DNA of 57,314 nt from NCBI GenBank assembly GCA_004431415.1, contig QPMI01000052.1, forward strand, positions 1 through 57,314, given 5' to 3'. Source of the stretch: Cyanophora paradoxa (Eukaryota > Glaucocystophyceae > Cyanophorales > Cyanophoraceae). Positions 11,501 to 18,740 of this stretch are shown here, piece after piece. The first letter of the stretch is position 1. Every line of letters begins with the position of its first letter. Position numbers and translations under genes: made by a program. Below the pieces are notes generated by a model that was not told the origin of the DNA, did not search any database, and saw nothing but the letters and a program-made list of their open reading frames with translations.

Positions 11501-14500
11501 AATGAAGATCTTAAAATTAATTCGAGCAATATATTTATTGAAAATCTCACAGTTACCAAAAATGCAACTCTACCACATCATCCAACATCGAATGTTGTTT
11601 TAGATTGGTTAGCAAAACAAAAACACACAAAAGCAGATATTACGGATTTCGCCCATACTCACACAAAAGATCAAATCACAGATTTCGCCCATACACACAC
11701 CAAAGATCAAATAACAGATTTTGCCCATACTCACACCAAAGATCAGATCACAGATTTCGCCCATACACATTTATGGGAGCATATCACAAATCCTCCATTA
11801 ACCTTCCCACCTGATTCACATACTCATGATTACTCAACAATAACCAATAGCAACCACAGACACCCTTGGAATCAAATAGATGAACAACCTACTTTTGCAT
11901 CATCAGGCAATATTTTGACAGACTTTACAAATGGTGTGAGTCTCTACCAGAGTAATACCATACCTGAAAGGCTACAACTAAATGATTATTATGTCAATCG
12001 AAAAGGCATTGATGCAGGGACCACAATGGAAGGTGAATTATACATCAAACAACCAACAAGAATCCAAATGATTTCAGCAGGTGGTGTTGGGGTGATTGAT
12101 ACCAAACCAGGCATCTTCTTAACAAGTTATTATAATGAGGACATCCCATTGACATCAGGATTACCACCTCTCCCATCTGATCCAGCAGCATATGATGATA
12201 AGGATGCCATTATGCAAGTAAATGTAACAGATGTCAGTGCAACTGATGGCTCCAGACCTAAAATAATATTCAGTCGATCCAAATTCAATTATGTCCCACT
12301 TGTGGGACAACCATCAGATAACTATGGGAAATGCGAAATGTCCTGGATTAAAACATTAGCAGGAGGAGCCTTAGAAGTCAATCAGAGGATGGCAGCAAAA
12401 AACTTACACAATGAGACCCTCTCTGGTGTTGTTACAGATGATTATTTAGAAAACAAAGATTATGTAACAAATACAGAATTACAATTAGCTCTTACAGATG
12501 TTGTAACAGATACCGAATTAACAGCAGCTCTTGGGAATTATTTACCTCTAACAGGTGGGACTGTCAATGGAACTGTGAATGCTACCACTCTACAAATTGG
12601 TGGAACCACAATACCAAAAGGTTATGATTTCGACCAATTAGATGTTATTTCGACAGACAGATCTCCAAATAACTGGACTGTTACTTGGGCATCAAGAACA
12701 GGGCAAAATGGATGTCATACCACACCACAAAATGATGAAGATTGCAGTGGTTGTTGGATGAGATGGCTCATTCCCACAGGTATGAAATCATTTTATATCC
12801 AGCACATGCCTTGGTATAATTGTAGATATTTTGATATCTATGGGCAAACAGTCAATGGATATCAACATTTCTTAAAACGAGTAAATGCCTATCAGGGAAT
12901 TCAACAGGTGAATCAGGATGGAACACATAATACAATCTTGTTTGTCTCTATCAATTGCGAGTTTTACAAATATATTTATGTTCAAGGTCGAAAAGGTCGC
13001 ATTCATCTCACAGGTGTTTTTGGGTGGAGCAGACAGAGAGCAACAGATAATGAATTGGGCATGATCTCTTGGGATAATGTATTTAGTAAACCTGATTTTG
13101 CAGGCACTTATGCAACAAAGGCAGAAGTCCCTAACGTTTTAGGTGATCTATTGACAGTGAACTCTGTGGACTGGCACAAATCAACAGATAATATTCCAAG
13201 GTTTTGGTTTGGTAGTGGTAATACAACATATATTCGAGGGTATGGGAATGGTGAAGGTGTCTCTATCGAATTTAGAAATTCAGGAGATACAGCCATTTTG
13301 AAGTCTTATGACAATGGTAACCTTTGGGTAAATAATACCATTACAGCAACCACTATAAATGCTACTACAAATCTCCAAATAAATGGTAATGCTGTTCCAA
13401 AGTTTCACACAGGAGATGCCTCAGTTGCAGGTAGTTCTCCATATAATTATTCTTCTGGTTGGAATTTCGGGTATGGATCATCATGGGATCCATATTATAA
13501 TTATGGTGGGTATGCATTTAATAATGAAGTTGATGACCAAACTTCTTCCGCTTGGATAGAATACAATATACCCGATGGTTTACACACAGGAACAGCATAT
13601 TTAACATATTTACCTTGGGGAAACTGTCGATTGTTTGAGATTTGGGGAATTAATCGACAAGGAAATGGTATTTATATTACAACTGTCAACAGTTACAACC
13701 CATATAGCACCTCAGCAGATGGTAACCATAGTGGTGTAAATAATGTTCAAATCCATCTTGGAAATCGTTTTATTCGCATTCGGATTTATGCAAAAGTTGG
13801 AAGGGTTCACATTATGGGTATTAGTTTTATGAAAGTATGGAATGGATCCAGTTATGGTGGTCACACAGGTTTTATCCACTGGGATAATGTTTATAGTAAA
13901 CCTTCTATGCTTACATTAACAAATGTGACTAATTCGATAGGAAACATTACAGGTTTTGATACTTGGAGTGGAACAGGTTCTTACAGCTTATCATTTAGTG
14001 GATCTTGGACAACAGGTTGGACACCAACCTACACAAATCCAGTCGATGGATTTTATAGTAACATTTCAGGCGATGAAACAGATGGTGGTTGGGCGCAAAT
14101 TGAAGTCCCAGCCAATATGAAAACATGTCATGTTCAGTATATGTGTTGGACAAATTGCAGATATTTCGATATTGGAGGCTATCGAAATGGGAGGTGGCAT
14201 CACATTATGAGGGTGAATTGCTACCAAGCCGTTTCAAATAATTACGATTCAGATTGGCATGATGGCTTAACATGGACTTCTTTCCATTGTGATACATTCT
14301 CTCATGTAAGATTTGTTGCAAGGAAAGGGAGATGTCACATTGGAATGATTGGATGGACAAAAGAAAAAGGAAGAACAGCCCCAGCAAATGGTTTTATAAG
14401 TTGGGATAATGTATATAGTAAAGATGCTCGCACAACTTGGGCAACCGGAACTTGGATTACTTCAAGTGAAGGTTATTCAAGAATATATTTCGGTTCAGCA

Positions 14501-14947
14501 TCAACTACATATATTAGAGGACATGCAACAACAGTAGTAGAATTTAGAAATACGTGGGATACACATGTAGCATTTATAAATGATGATGGATACATGTGGG
14601 TTAGAAACTATCTCGGACAAGGTAGCGATAGAAGATACAAAACCGATATTAAAAAGATAACTGGCGCTCTTTCAGCAATAGAGAAATTAGAAGGAGTGAG
14701 TTTTAAACGAATCGGAAGTGAAAAAGATGGAACAAGATTAGGTTTAATTGCGCAAGATGTGCAACAGGTAATACCAGAAGTTGTGAGAGCAAAACAAGAC
14801 GATGGCTACTTAGCTCTCGAATACACAGGTTTAATTCCAGTTCTCATAGAAGCCGTTAAAGAATTATCCCAGAAATGCAAAGATTTAACACAAACATGTC
14901 AGAATCTCCAAAGTCAAATAGATCAAATTAAAAATATCTCAGTATAA
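8522..14947 (+). CDS. Mosaic tail-fibre-like protein with Peptidase_S74 chaperone domain
   Basis: This intact 2,141-residue protein is built like a phage receptor-binding fibre. In order: a charged N-terminus; four LPDG-containing acidic repeats (about residues 340-423); three repeats of the FPP/YPP-x-DHxHDWDEI type (427-496); a first copy of an about 180-residue module (498-678); SNIWA-type five-residue repeats (695-737); a concanavalin/LamG-like lectin domain ending LAEIIVFNRALSIEEKNAV (771-984); four TDFAHTHTKDQ repeats with HxH pairs (1034-1103); a second copy of the 180-residue module (1129-1315); three related Trp/Cys-rich domains (1366-1525, 1626-1796, 1811-1968) each with a (N)CRxFxI and a WDNVxSK signature; and a C-terminal S74 intramolecular chaperone (2035-2141) with SDRRYKTDI and GLIAQDVQQVIPEVV. 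S74 domains trimerise fibres and often cleave themselves off. The likely role is host-cell attachment. Confidence 0.85.
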   Translation: MSFNYPPNLETIQDDNASSTKHVNFDNIKVKGSVSIDHSSDNSSKTQSREHALSVNQTDPDKEDVSVAFSLGNVKANQVAEIKATRRRPRKLKTSGTHPDIPSRFDSGRLIFNVQDEQGKQNTALRIYNEGSTAKAEVPQVLQVGPIANTNQVSYTNDVYPKDITYDFARNEPFGFFTPKDVHQKKPSITINSSPSQPVAIHLHPDLVEMDRHLLPLYSNVKDLGIRTRQWRNIHGSNVYANGEKLVSEKTLREIIEHYGPNGPTVPFPIPFPNGPPDLTPKKQPGREYTATEDVAFGQHIVSWEQVRNKPIIEPRKQIDEQYLPPEIDILELEEYQFVPDEEEYLPDGFDPQEYEYDQFDPNEEEILPDGLDPQEFEYEQNYEPDEEYLPDGHDPPVVDYEQPYEPHEELLPDGFRPEIWEFFPDYEQINNKPAKYPPEDHNHDWDEILGKPQKYPPEDHRHDWGEIDGIPTEFPPSKHEHTWDEINDQPEFAKVEPLDNLGVSLYQTCNVPERIFLNEHYVHVNGTLANSAMRGPLHIRTLPGSYDPPPEPGATIPNIFVSSYMEADIPTDTFRVPTDPATYQNFNSAIQVHVADVSSLDGSRPMIVFSRDKYSYIPIVGTANDNYGRAELAWIKTDYGGVLEANQRMAAKNIHNENISRVVTEDYLEEQGYIDEGELTNILSLFVIKNDTNLTVTSNIFTSNLYTSNIWASNIWASNIWASNLWADDIYTSNLTVYRNITIGTQNTIQILYRPYYAVTTVIDPAPIIPNCIFAWKASGQHGELIYFEGQLYNRVTTQIPYITNNSKWESVYYYLNATLNNQISIGKELNLAYRSSVSIDWSSGLTLFFIGRINTTNPSYMLNIRDSSYQNWIGYGCKNQKFGVSLQIQNDVENATPPLFDASYIYNSWNYWDFTVSSEKIVVGMGGVDIGTSSGYFLPPSNFASFGSSVANGDLAEIIVFNRALSIEEKNAVRYYIQLLYGFPNTQPILNNEDLKINSSNIFIENLTVTKNATLPHHPTSNVVLDWLAKQKHTKADITDFAHTHTKDQITDFAHTHTKDQITDFAHTHTKDQITDFAHTHLWEHITNPPLTFPPDSHTHDYSTITNSNHRHPWNQIDEQPTFASSGNILTDFTNGVSLYQSNTIPERLQLNDYYVNRKGIDAGTTMEGELYIKQPTRIQMISAGGVGVIDTKPGIFLTSYYNEDIPLTSGLPPLPSDPAAYDDKDAIMQVNVTDVSATDGSRPKIIFSRSKFNYVPLVGQPSDNYGKCEMSWIKTLAGGALEVNQRMAAKNLHNETLSGVVTDDYLENKDYVTNTELQLALTDVVTDTELTAALGNYLPLTGGTVNGTVNATTLQIGGTTIPKGYDFDQLDVISTDRSPNNWTVTWASRTGQNGCHTTPQNDEDCSGCWMRWLIPTGMKSFYIQHMPWYNCRYFDIYGQTVNGYQHFLKRVNAYQGIQQVNQDGTHNTILFVSINCEFYKYIYVQGRKGRIHLTGVFGWSRQRATDNELGMISWDNVFSKPDFAGTYATKAEVPNVLGDLLTVNSVDWHKSTDNIPRFWFGSGNTTYIRGYGNGEGVSIEFRNSGDTAILKSYDNGNLWVNNTITATTINATTNLQINGNAVPKFHTGDASVAGSSPYNYSSGWNFGYGSSWDPYYNYGGYAFNNEVDDQTSSAWIEYNIPDGLHTGTAYLTYLPWGNCRLFEIWGINRQGNGIYITTVNSYNPYSTSADGNHSGVNNVQIHLGNRFIRIRIYAKVGRVHIMGISFMKVWNGSSYGGHTGFIHWDNVYSKPSMLTLTNVTNSIGNITGFDTWSGTGSYSLSFSGSWTTGWTPTYTNPVDGFYSNISGDETDGGWAQIEVPANMKTCHVQYMCWTNCRYFDIGGYRNGRWHHIMRVNCYQAVSNNYDSDWHDGLTWTSFHCDTFSHVRFVARKGRCHIGMIGWTKEKGRTAPANGFISWDNVYSKDARTTWATGTWITSSEGYSRIYFGSASTTYIRGHATTVVEFRNTWDTHVAFINDDGYMWVRNYLGQGSDRRYKTDIKKITGALSAIEKLEGVSFKRIGSEKDGTRLGLIAQDVQQVIPEVVRAKQDDGYLALEYTGLIPVLIEAVKELSQKCKDLTQTCQNLQSQIDQIKNISV

Positions 14948-14950
14948 TAA

Positions 14951-15256
14951 ATGGCAACCTATCCACTTGGTGGAACCACCTATTCTACTGAGCCTGTTGC
15001 GCTTTCTTTCGATACAATCACCCTTGTAAACGCATTACAAACAGTTGAAAAAACGATTCAGCAAACCAATAAGCTCTCACCAGTTGTCAATGAGTATAAA
15101 AACCTCTTGGTTAATGTCCTTGCCAAATCTGCATATGGTGACCCTGTTGCTAAATACAATGAGTGTGATAACAACATTAAAGCAATGACGTCCAACCTGC
15201 AAGTTCTTTCAACTGTTTACCAATCCCTTGGATCGAATTTAATCACTTTGGCTTGA
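14951..15256 (+). CDS. Small hypothetical protein downstream of fibre
   Basis: An intact 101-residue protein starts 3 bp after the fibre stop, so it is probably co-transcribed or translated as part of the fibre unit. It begins MATYPLGGTTYSTEPVALSF and is then mostly helical by eye (TLVNALQTVEKTIQQTNKL). It has no signal peptide, membrane segment or recognised domain. Its size and location suggest a fibre accessory or virion protein, but that is inference only. Confidence 0.65.
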   Translation: MATYPLGGTTYSTEPVALSFDTITLVNALQTVEKTIQQTNKLSPVVNEYKNLLVNVLAKSAYGDPVAKYNECDNNIKAMTSNLQVLSTVYQSLGSNLITLA

Positions 15257-15295
15257 TTGCAGTTTATTTTTCTTTCCTTCTTAGTAAAAGAAGCA

Positions 15296-16141
15296 ATGGG
15301 TGAATATAATCGAGTTCAACTGCCTATATACTCCCTTGGATCCCCTGCAATGCATTTTCGCCAGCATGAAGTAAATGATGAGGTTCGTGGTTTAGAATCC
15401 ACAGAGAGACCCAACTCCAATGGCAACTCCTTTGATAAAAATTCGATTATTCGAGTTAAAGAGCTGAGAGCTGATAAGAATTCTGGTGTGGTTAAAACAA
15501 CTCGACTTCTTGTCACCAATGCTAACTTCTTCCAGCCTACAAATGGAGGTCCTGATGCTTACAGTGTTGCCCTGAAAGCCCTAGATTTCGACAAGAATAC
15601 TGCTGCTGTTACTGTGAGATCAGGAGGAGCATTTATTGGGGGAGGTTGCAGAGTTTCAGGTCAACTCTCATCCTCAATTTCGTATAATGATGTCCCAGAT
15701 ACTCTAGAGCAAAATGTGGAAGACCCCCAACGAATTCGATTATATACTCCTGTCGCACAGCAGCCATTAATTCAATTTTACATTGGATATACTGTTACTC
15801 TTGAAAACTCGGAATTAATTGAAGGAACCAAAAGAGTACTGAGAGGTCTTGCGATTCCATCTGCAATGCTTTCCCTTTGTAGAGCCAACAACAATCAAGT
15901 AGGTCATAAATACTATTTCAATGTTCAGGGATATAATCATTTCGGTTATGGCTACTGTGTTTATAATAATAATTTCACCTTTGACTTGTTTGTTACAGAT
16001 ATTGGGTTATATACTATAACTCTTATCGGTTTGAGAACAGATATAGCTGCTGTCTCAGCTCTTAGAGGTGTAACTCCTGATACTCTTTCAGTTACAGGGT
16101 TTTATTCGGAACCAGATATTATTGATGACCCAACCCCATAA
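15296..16141 (+). CDS. Putative structural protein, paralogue A
   Basis: The ATG at 15,296 gives 281 residues starting MGEYNRVQLPIYSLGSPAMH; it is preceded by TTAGTAAAAGAAGCA. An upstream in-frame TTG at 15,257 would add 13 residues but looks less likely. The N-terminal 90 residues align by eye with the next gene: RGLESTERPNSN versus EGLQSTEVQPTM, and GVVKTTRLLVTNANFF versus GIVKTTKLLVTNANFS. The C-terminus is beta-rich and also matches (FGYGYCVYNNNFTFDLFV versus FGIAYHGVNFGLEDYQFLV). No known family is recognised. Tandem duplication beside a fibre gene suggests a capsid decoration, fibre-base or attachment protein. It is the second of a run of intact plus-strand genes. Confidence 0.65.
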   Translation: MGEYNRVQLPIYSLGSPAMHFRQHEVNDEVRGLESTERPNSNGNSFDKNSIIRVKELRADKNSGVVKTTRLLVTNANFFQPTNGGPDAYSVALKALDFDKNTAAVTVRSGGAFIGGGCRVSGQLSSSISYNDVPDTLEQNVEDPQRIRLYTPVAQQPLIQFYIGYTVTLENSELIEGTKRVLRGLAIPSAMLSLCRANNNQVGHKYYFNVQGYNHFGYGYCVYNNNFTFDLFVTDIGLYTITLIGLRTDIAAVSALRGVTPDTLSVTGFYSEPDIIDDPTP

Positions 16142-16164
16142 AAGATATATCCCTTTAATGTAAA

Positions 16165-17001
16165 ATGGCAGAGGCACCCACACCAATAGAGCGAATTATA
16201 ACACCACAGCTATCATTAGCTGCCCCAGCAAACCATGTTCTGCAGCATGCTACATTTGATGATGTGGAAGGTCTCCAATCCACAGAGGTCCAACCTACAA
16301 TGAACACCTTTGGTTCCACCCACAAACTGAGATTACAGGAACTCAGATGTGATAAAAATAATGGAATAGTTAAGACAACTAAGCTACTTGTCACAAATGC
16401 AAACTTTTCTGCTCATTATGGAGACCCAGATAGCTATGGAGATCCTCTGTCTACTTATTCTTTTGAATCTAGGTCGGGAGCTATTAACTGCAAATCGGGG
16501 GGAGCTTATATTGGTGATGGTCTTAGGGTTGGTGGGGCTGTTGGAGCGCCTTTATTTGTGAATGATCAACCCAATCCCATTGATCCCAACACAAGAATTC
16601 GAACCTATGTCCCCAGCATGAATGCCCCCTATATAATCAAGATATTCCCCATTGTTGTGAATGAACAAACAGCAGTAGTAGATTCTCTTGTTGAAATTGG
16701 TGACCACTACAAGGTAGTTGTGGATATCCCACCAGATGTTTATGCTCTTTGTCAAGTAGAGGGTGGAACTCCTAATTTTGCTGTTGTGATCACCCCATAT
16801 GATAATTTCGGAATTGCTTATCATGGAGTCAATTTTGGTTTGGAAGATTATCAGTTCCTGGTTAGAGCCACCAAGTTTGGTATCTACAAGTGTGTATTAT
16901 ATGCTGAGAGAACCGATTTTATTGCAAGGCAGAATACCTATGCTGAATACTATGGCACAAATCGATATTTCCCCATTTTTGGGCAGGATACTGCTCCATA
17001 A
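16165..17001 (+). CDS. Putative structural protein, paralogue B
   Basis: This 278-residue intact protein (MAEAPTPIERIITPQLSLAA) is the tandem paralogue of the preceding gene, 23 bp downstream. The shared core includes KLRLQELRCDKNNGIVKTTK and a Gly-rich SGGAYIGDGLRVGG matching SGGAFIGGGCRVSG in the other copy. The C-terminal half holds beta-strand-like stretches and TKFGIYKCVLYAERTDFIA, matching TDIGLYTITLIGLRTDIAA. The two copies have diverged strongly except in these blocks. No family is recognised; a virion role is inferred from context. Confidence 0.65.
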   Translation: MAEAPTPIERIITPQLSLAAPANHVLQHATFDDVEGLQSTEVQPTMNTFGSTHKLRLQELRCDKNNGIVKTTKLLVTNANFSAHYGDPDSYGDPLSTYSFESRSGAINCKSGGAYIGDGLRVGGAVGAPLFVNDQPNPIDPNTRIRTYVPSMNAPYIIKIFPIVVNEQTAVVDSLVEIGDHYKVVVDIPPDVYALCQVEGGTPNFAVVITPYDNFGIAYHGVNFGLEDYQFLVRATKFGIYKCVLYAERTDFIARQNTYAEYYGTNRYFPIFGQDTAP

Positions 17002-17023
17002 GAATATTGGTTATATATAGAGT

Positions 17024-17296
17024 ATGGATAGTAAAACAAAAAAGTTTATTGATGCTGCTATGACAGTTCATGGTAAAGATAAATTCGATTACAGTGAGAC
17101 ACATTACATCAAAGCTCAAGAGAAAGTATCTGTTAGATGTTTGCAGTGTAATAAGGTGATCCTTACATATCCCTTTAATCATGTGAAGGGATCAGGGTGT
17201 AGGGAATGCAACAAAAAGCACTCTCAGGCTTACAGGAAAAGGGCTACTTCATCAATTAGAGTAGAGTATAGGGATATTTGCATTAGGTTCGATTAG
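17024..17296 (+). CDS. Zinc-ribbon DUF723-like mini-protein
   Basis: The 90-residue product begins MDSKTKKFIDAAMTVHGKDK and continues FDYSETHYIKAQEKVSVRC. It then has two CxxC pairs (CLQC and CREC) about 27 residues apart around a PFNHVKGSGC segment. This matches the DUF723 pattern (FIxKAxxVHGxKYDYS... C ... NHLxGxGCPxC), a zinc-binding module often attached to homing-type or very-short-patch-repair-like nucleases in phages and large DNA viruses. Here the module stands alone, with only a short basic tail after it and no nuclease domain. It may be a remnant of a longer nuclease or an independent DNA-binding protein. Spacing to neighbours is about 20-30 bp, so co-expression is likely. Confidence 0.65.
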   Translation: MDSKTKKFIDAAMTVHGKDKFDYSETHYIKAQEKVSVRCLQCNKVILTYPFNHVKGSGCRECNKKHSQAYRKRATSSIRVEYRDICIRFD

Positions 17297-17325
17297 GTTT
17301 AATTAATTTTTCTAAGGTATTCTTA

Positions 17326-17724
17326 ATGGAGACTCAATACAGAGGCTTTCATGTTATGCTTGATTACAAGGCTAAATCAGCTATTGCAACAGGACATGAG
17401 CATGTTAGCTTCCTAGGTAATTGGATTATGGGAACCCTTGAACAAGCTATATTAAGACAAGGCATAAGAATTGTTCATAAACACTGTGAGATATTTGATG
17501 GGAAACTATCACCTCCTGGTTTTGCATTGGTTCTGCTATTAGATGAAAGCCATTGCACAGCTCATTGTTATTCCAATGAAGGCATGTTAGCAATTGATAT
17601 ATTCAGTTGTGGTAAAGAAGCTCAGCATAAAACACAAGCAGTAGCAGATGAGATCGATAAAACAATGAATTTCTTAACATTTGAGAAGACTGAGAGACAT
17701 AAACATGATAGATTCCCGTTTTAA
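17326..17724 (+). CDS. speD: S-adenosylmethionine decarboxylase proenzyme, bacterial/class 1b type
   Basis: This enzyme decarboxylates S-adenosylmethionine to supply the aminopropyl donor for spermidine and related polyamines. The 132-residue length is typical of the short bacterial/archaeal class. The proenzyme cleaves itself between Glu and Ser to make its pyruvoyl group. The site is visible as Glu74-Ser75 in LLLDESHCTAH. His80 (Ser+5) and Cys95 (Ser+20, in IDIFSCG) sit at the same offsets as the processing and proton-donor residues of the characterised family. The N-terminus (GFHVMLDY) matches the family's first strand. No other polyamine gene is nearby. It is the last gene before the repeat-rich viral end and is fully intact, unlike the capsid genes. 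Confidence 0.85.
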   Translation: METQYRGFHVMLDYKAKSAIATGHEHVSFLGNWIMGTLEQAILRQGIRIVHKHCEIFDGKLSPPGFALVLLLDESHCTAHCYSNEGMLAIDIFSCGKEAQHKTQAVADEIDKTMNFLTFEKTERHKHDRFPF

Positions 17725-18434
17725 TGGGTTTCTATAATGATAAACAGGGTAATTTATCTTTTTTATTACAATAGCTTTCTACAATGATTATTTTCCGGAT
17801 TCCGGACATTGTTTACAATAGAATTCTACTGTATGATGTAGCCAAAATATGAATGCATCCTAAACCTACAAGTGTAAGATTTCGAATACTATTCGATTTC
17901 ATTACAGTAAAACTCAACATTCCCCCTATTATATAATATTTATATTAAAGTGGACTCAAGGTTGACTCATATTAATCGTAAAAGTAGTAATAGTATATGG
18001 ATTTTGTTACGAATTCAATGCAAGGGTTGACTAAGTGGGTTGAGTTGACTCAAATTTCACAGGAAATATTTGGGACCTAAAGTTTTCTAAAAAGGATTTG
18101 AAAAAATGTGTCAACTCCCCCCACTTAGTCAACCCTGACCATAAACAGTAAGGATTTGAGCTAACATGTATCACAAAGTGAACATTTTGAGTCCACTTAG
18201 AAGATCCACTTTTGAAATCAAAGTTGATTTTGCTTGAAATTTCAAAGTTGATCTAAAAGTGAGTCCACCCTGATTGATTATGGTAACAAAGTTGACTAAG
18301 TTGACTAAGTTGAGTCATCTTAAGAAATTCAAGGAGACTAAGAGTTCAAAATGTTTATGAAAAGTGAGTCAACTTAGACCACTTATGGTAACAAACTTAA
18401 ATATTTAATTGATTTAATCGGAAAAGAACATGAT
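17725..18434. repeat. AT-rich spacer with GTTGACT-type repeats and an inverted repeat
   Basis: No gene is seen. From about 17,950 to 18,385 the words GTTGACTAAGT and GTTGACTCA, and their complements, recur many times, including a tandem pair near 18,291-18,310. An imperfect inverted repeat has arms of about 27 bp at about 18,025-18,051 and 18,109-18,135, separated by 57 bp. A second, weaker pair is built on AAAGTTGAT and GAGTCCAC words between 18,190 and 18,275. The layout resembles a viral terminal or replication-control region. Confidence 0.55.
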
Positions 18435-18661
18435 TTAATCGAATTTATTGATATAATTCCGATTAGATTCATTTAGGATTCAATTAAGATCAATCGAAGT
18501 TATAGATATAATTCCGATTAACTACAATTAAGATACAATATCGATTAATCGAGTTTATCGATATAAAATCGATTAAATTAATTGAAAATGCATTTAAAAA
18601 TATGAAAATTCATGTGAAAATTCAAATAAATTAATCGATTTTATTGATATAACATCGAATC
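18435..18661. repeat. Four iteron-like 31-bp repeats
   Basis: Four related 31-bp units lie at 18,435-18,465, 18,490-18,520, 18,545-18,575 and 18,631-18,661. The first three start exactly 55 bp apart; the fourth is 86 bp further on. Each unit starts with an AATCGA word, has a central TATTGATATAA-like core and ends near TCGATTA or its variants, so each also has partial dyad symmetry. They stand immediately before the palindrome that ends the AT-rich part. Confidence 0.6.
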
Positions 18662-18740
18662 ACACATATGAATATTCATATTTTAATCCTGAGGCGGAAC
18701 GGTTCCGCCTCAGGATTAAAATATGAATATTCATATGTGT
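18662..18740. repeat. Perfect 79-bp palindrome at the viral/host composition boundary
   Basis: The left arm 18,662-18,700 and right arm 18,702-18,740 are perfect reverse complements (39 bp each) around a single central G at 18,701. The outer parts are AT-rich like the viral side; the centre is GC-rich. An 11-bp word from the centre (GCGGAACGGTT) occurs again about 65 bp downstream at 18,761-18,771. Sequence left of the palindrome is AT-rich and right of it GC-rich. Confidence 0.85.

Noticed and set aside
17950-18385. CRISPR-like array
   Set aside because: Repeat words are short, irregularly spaced and in both orientations, with no uniform spacers.
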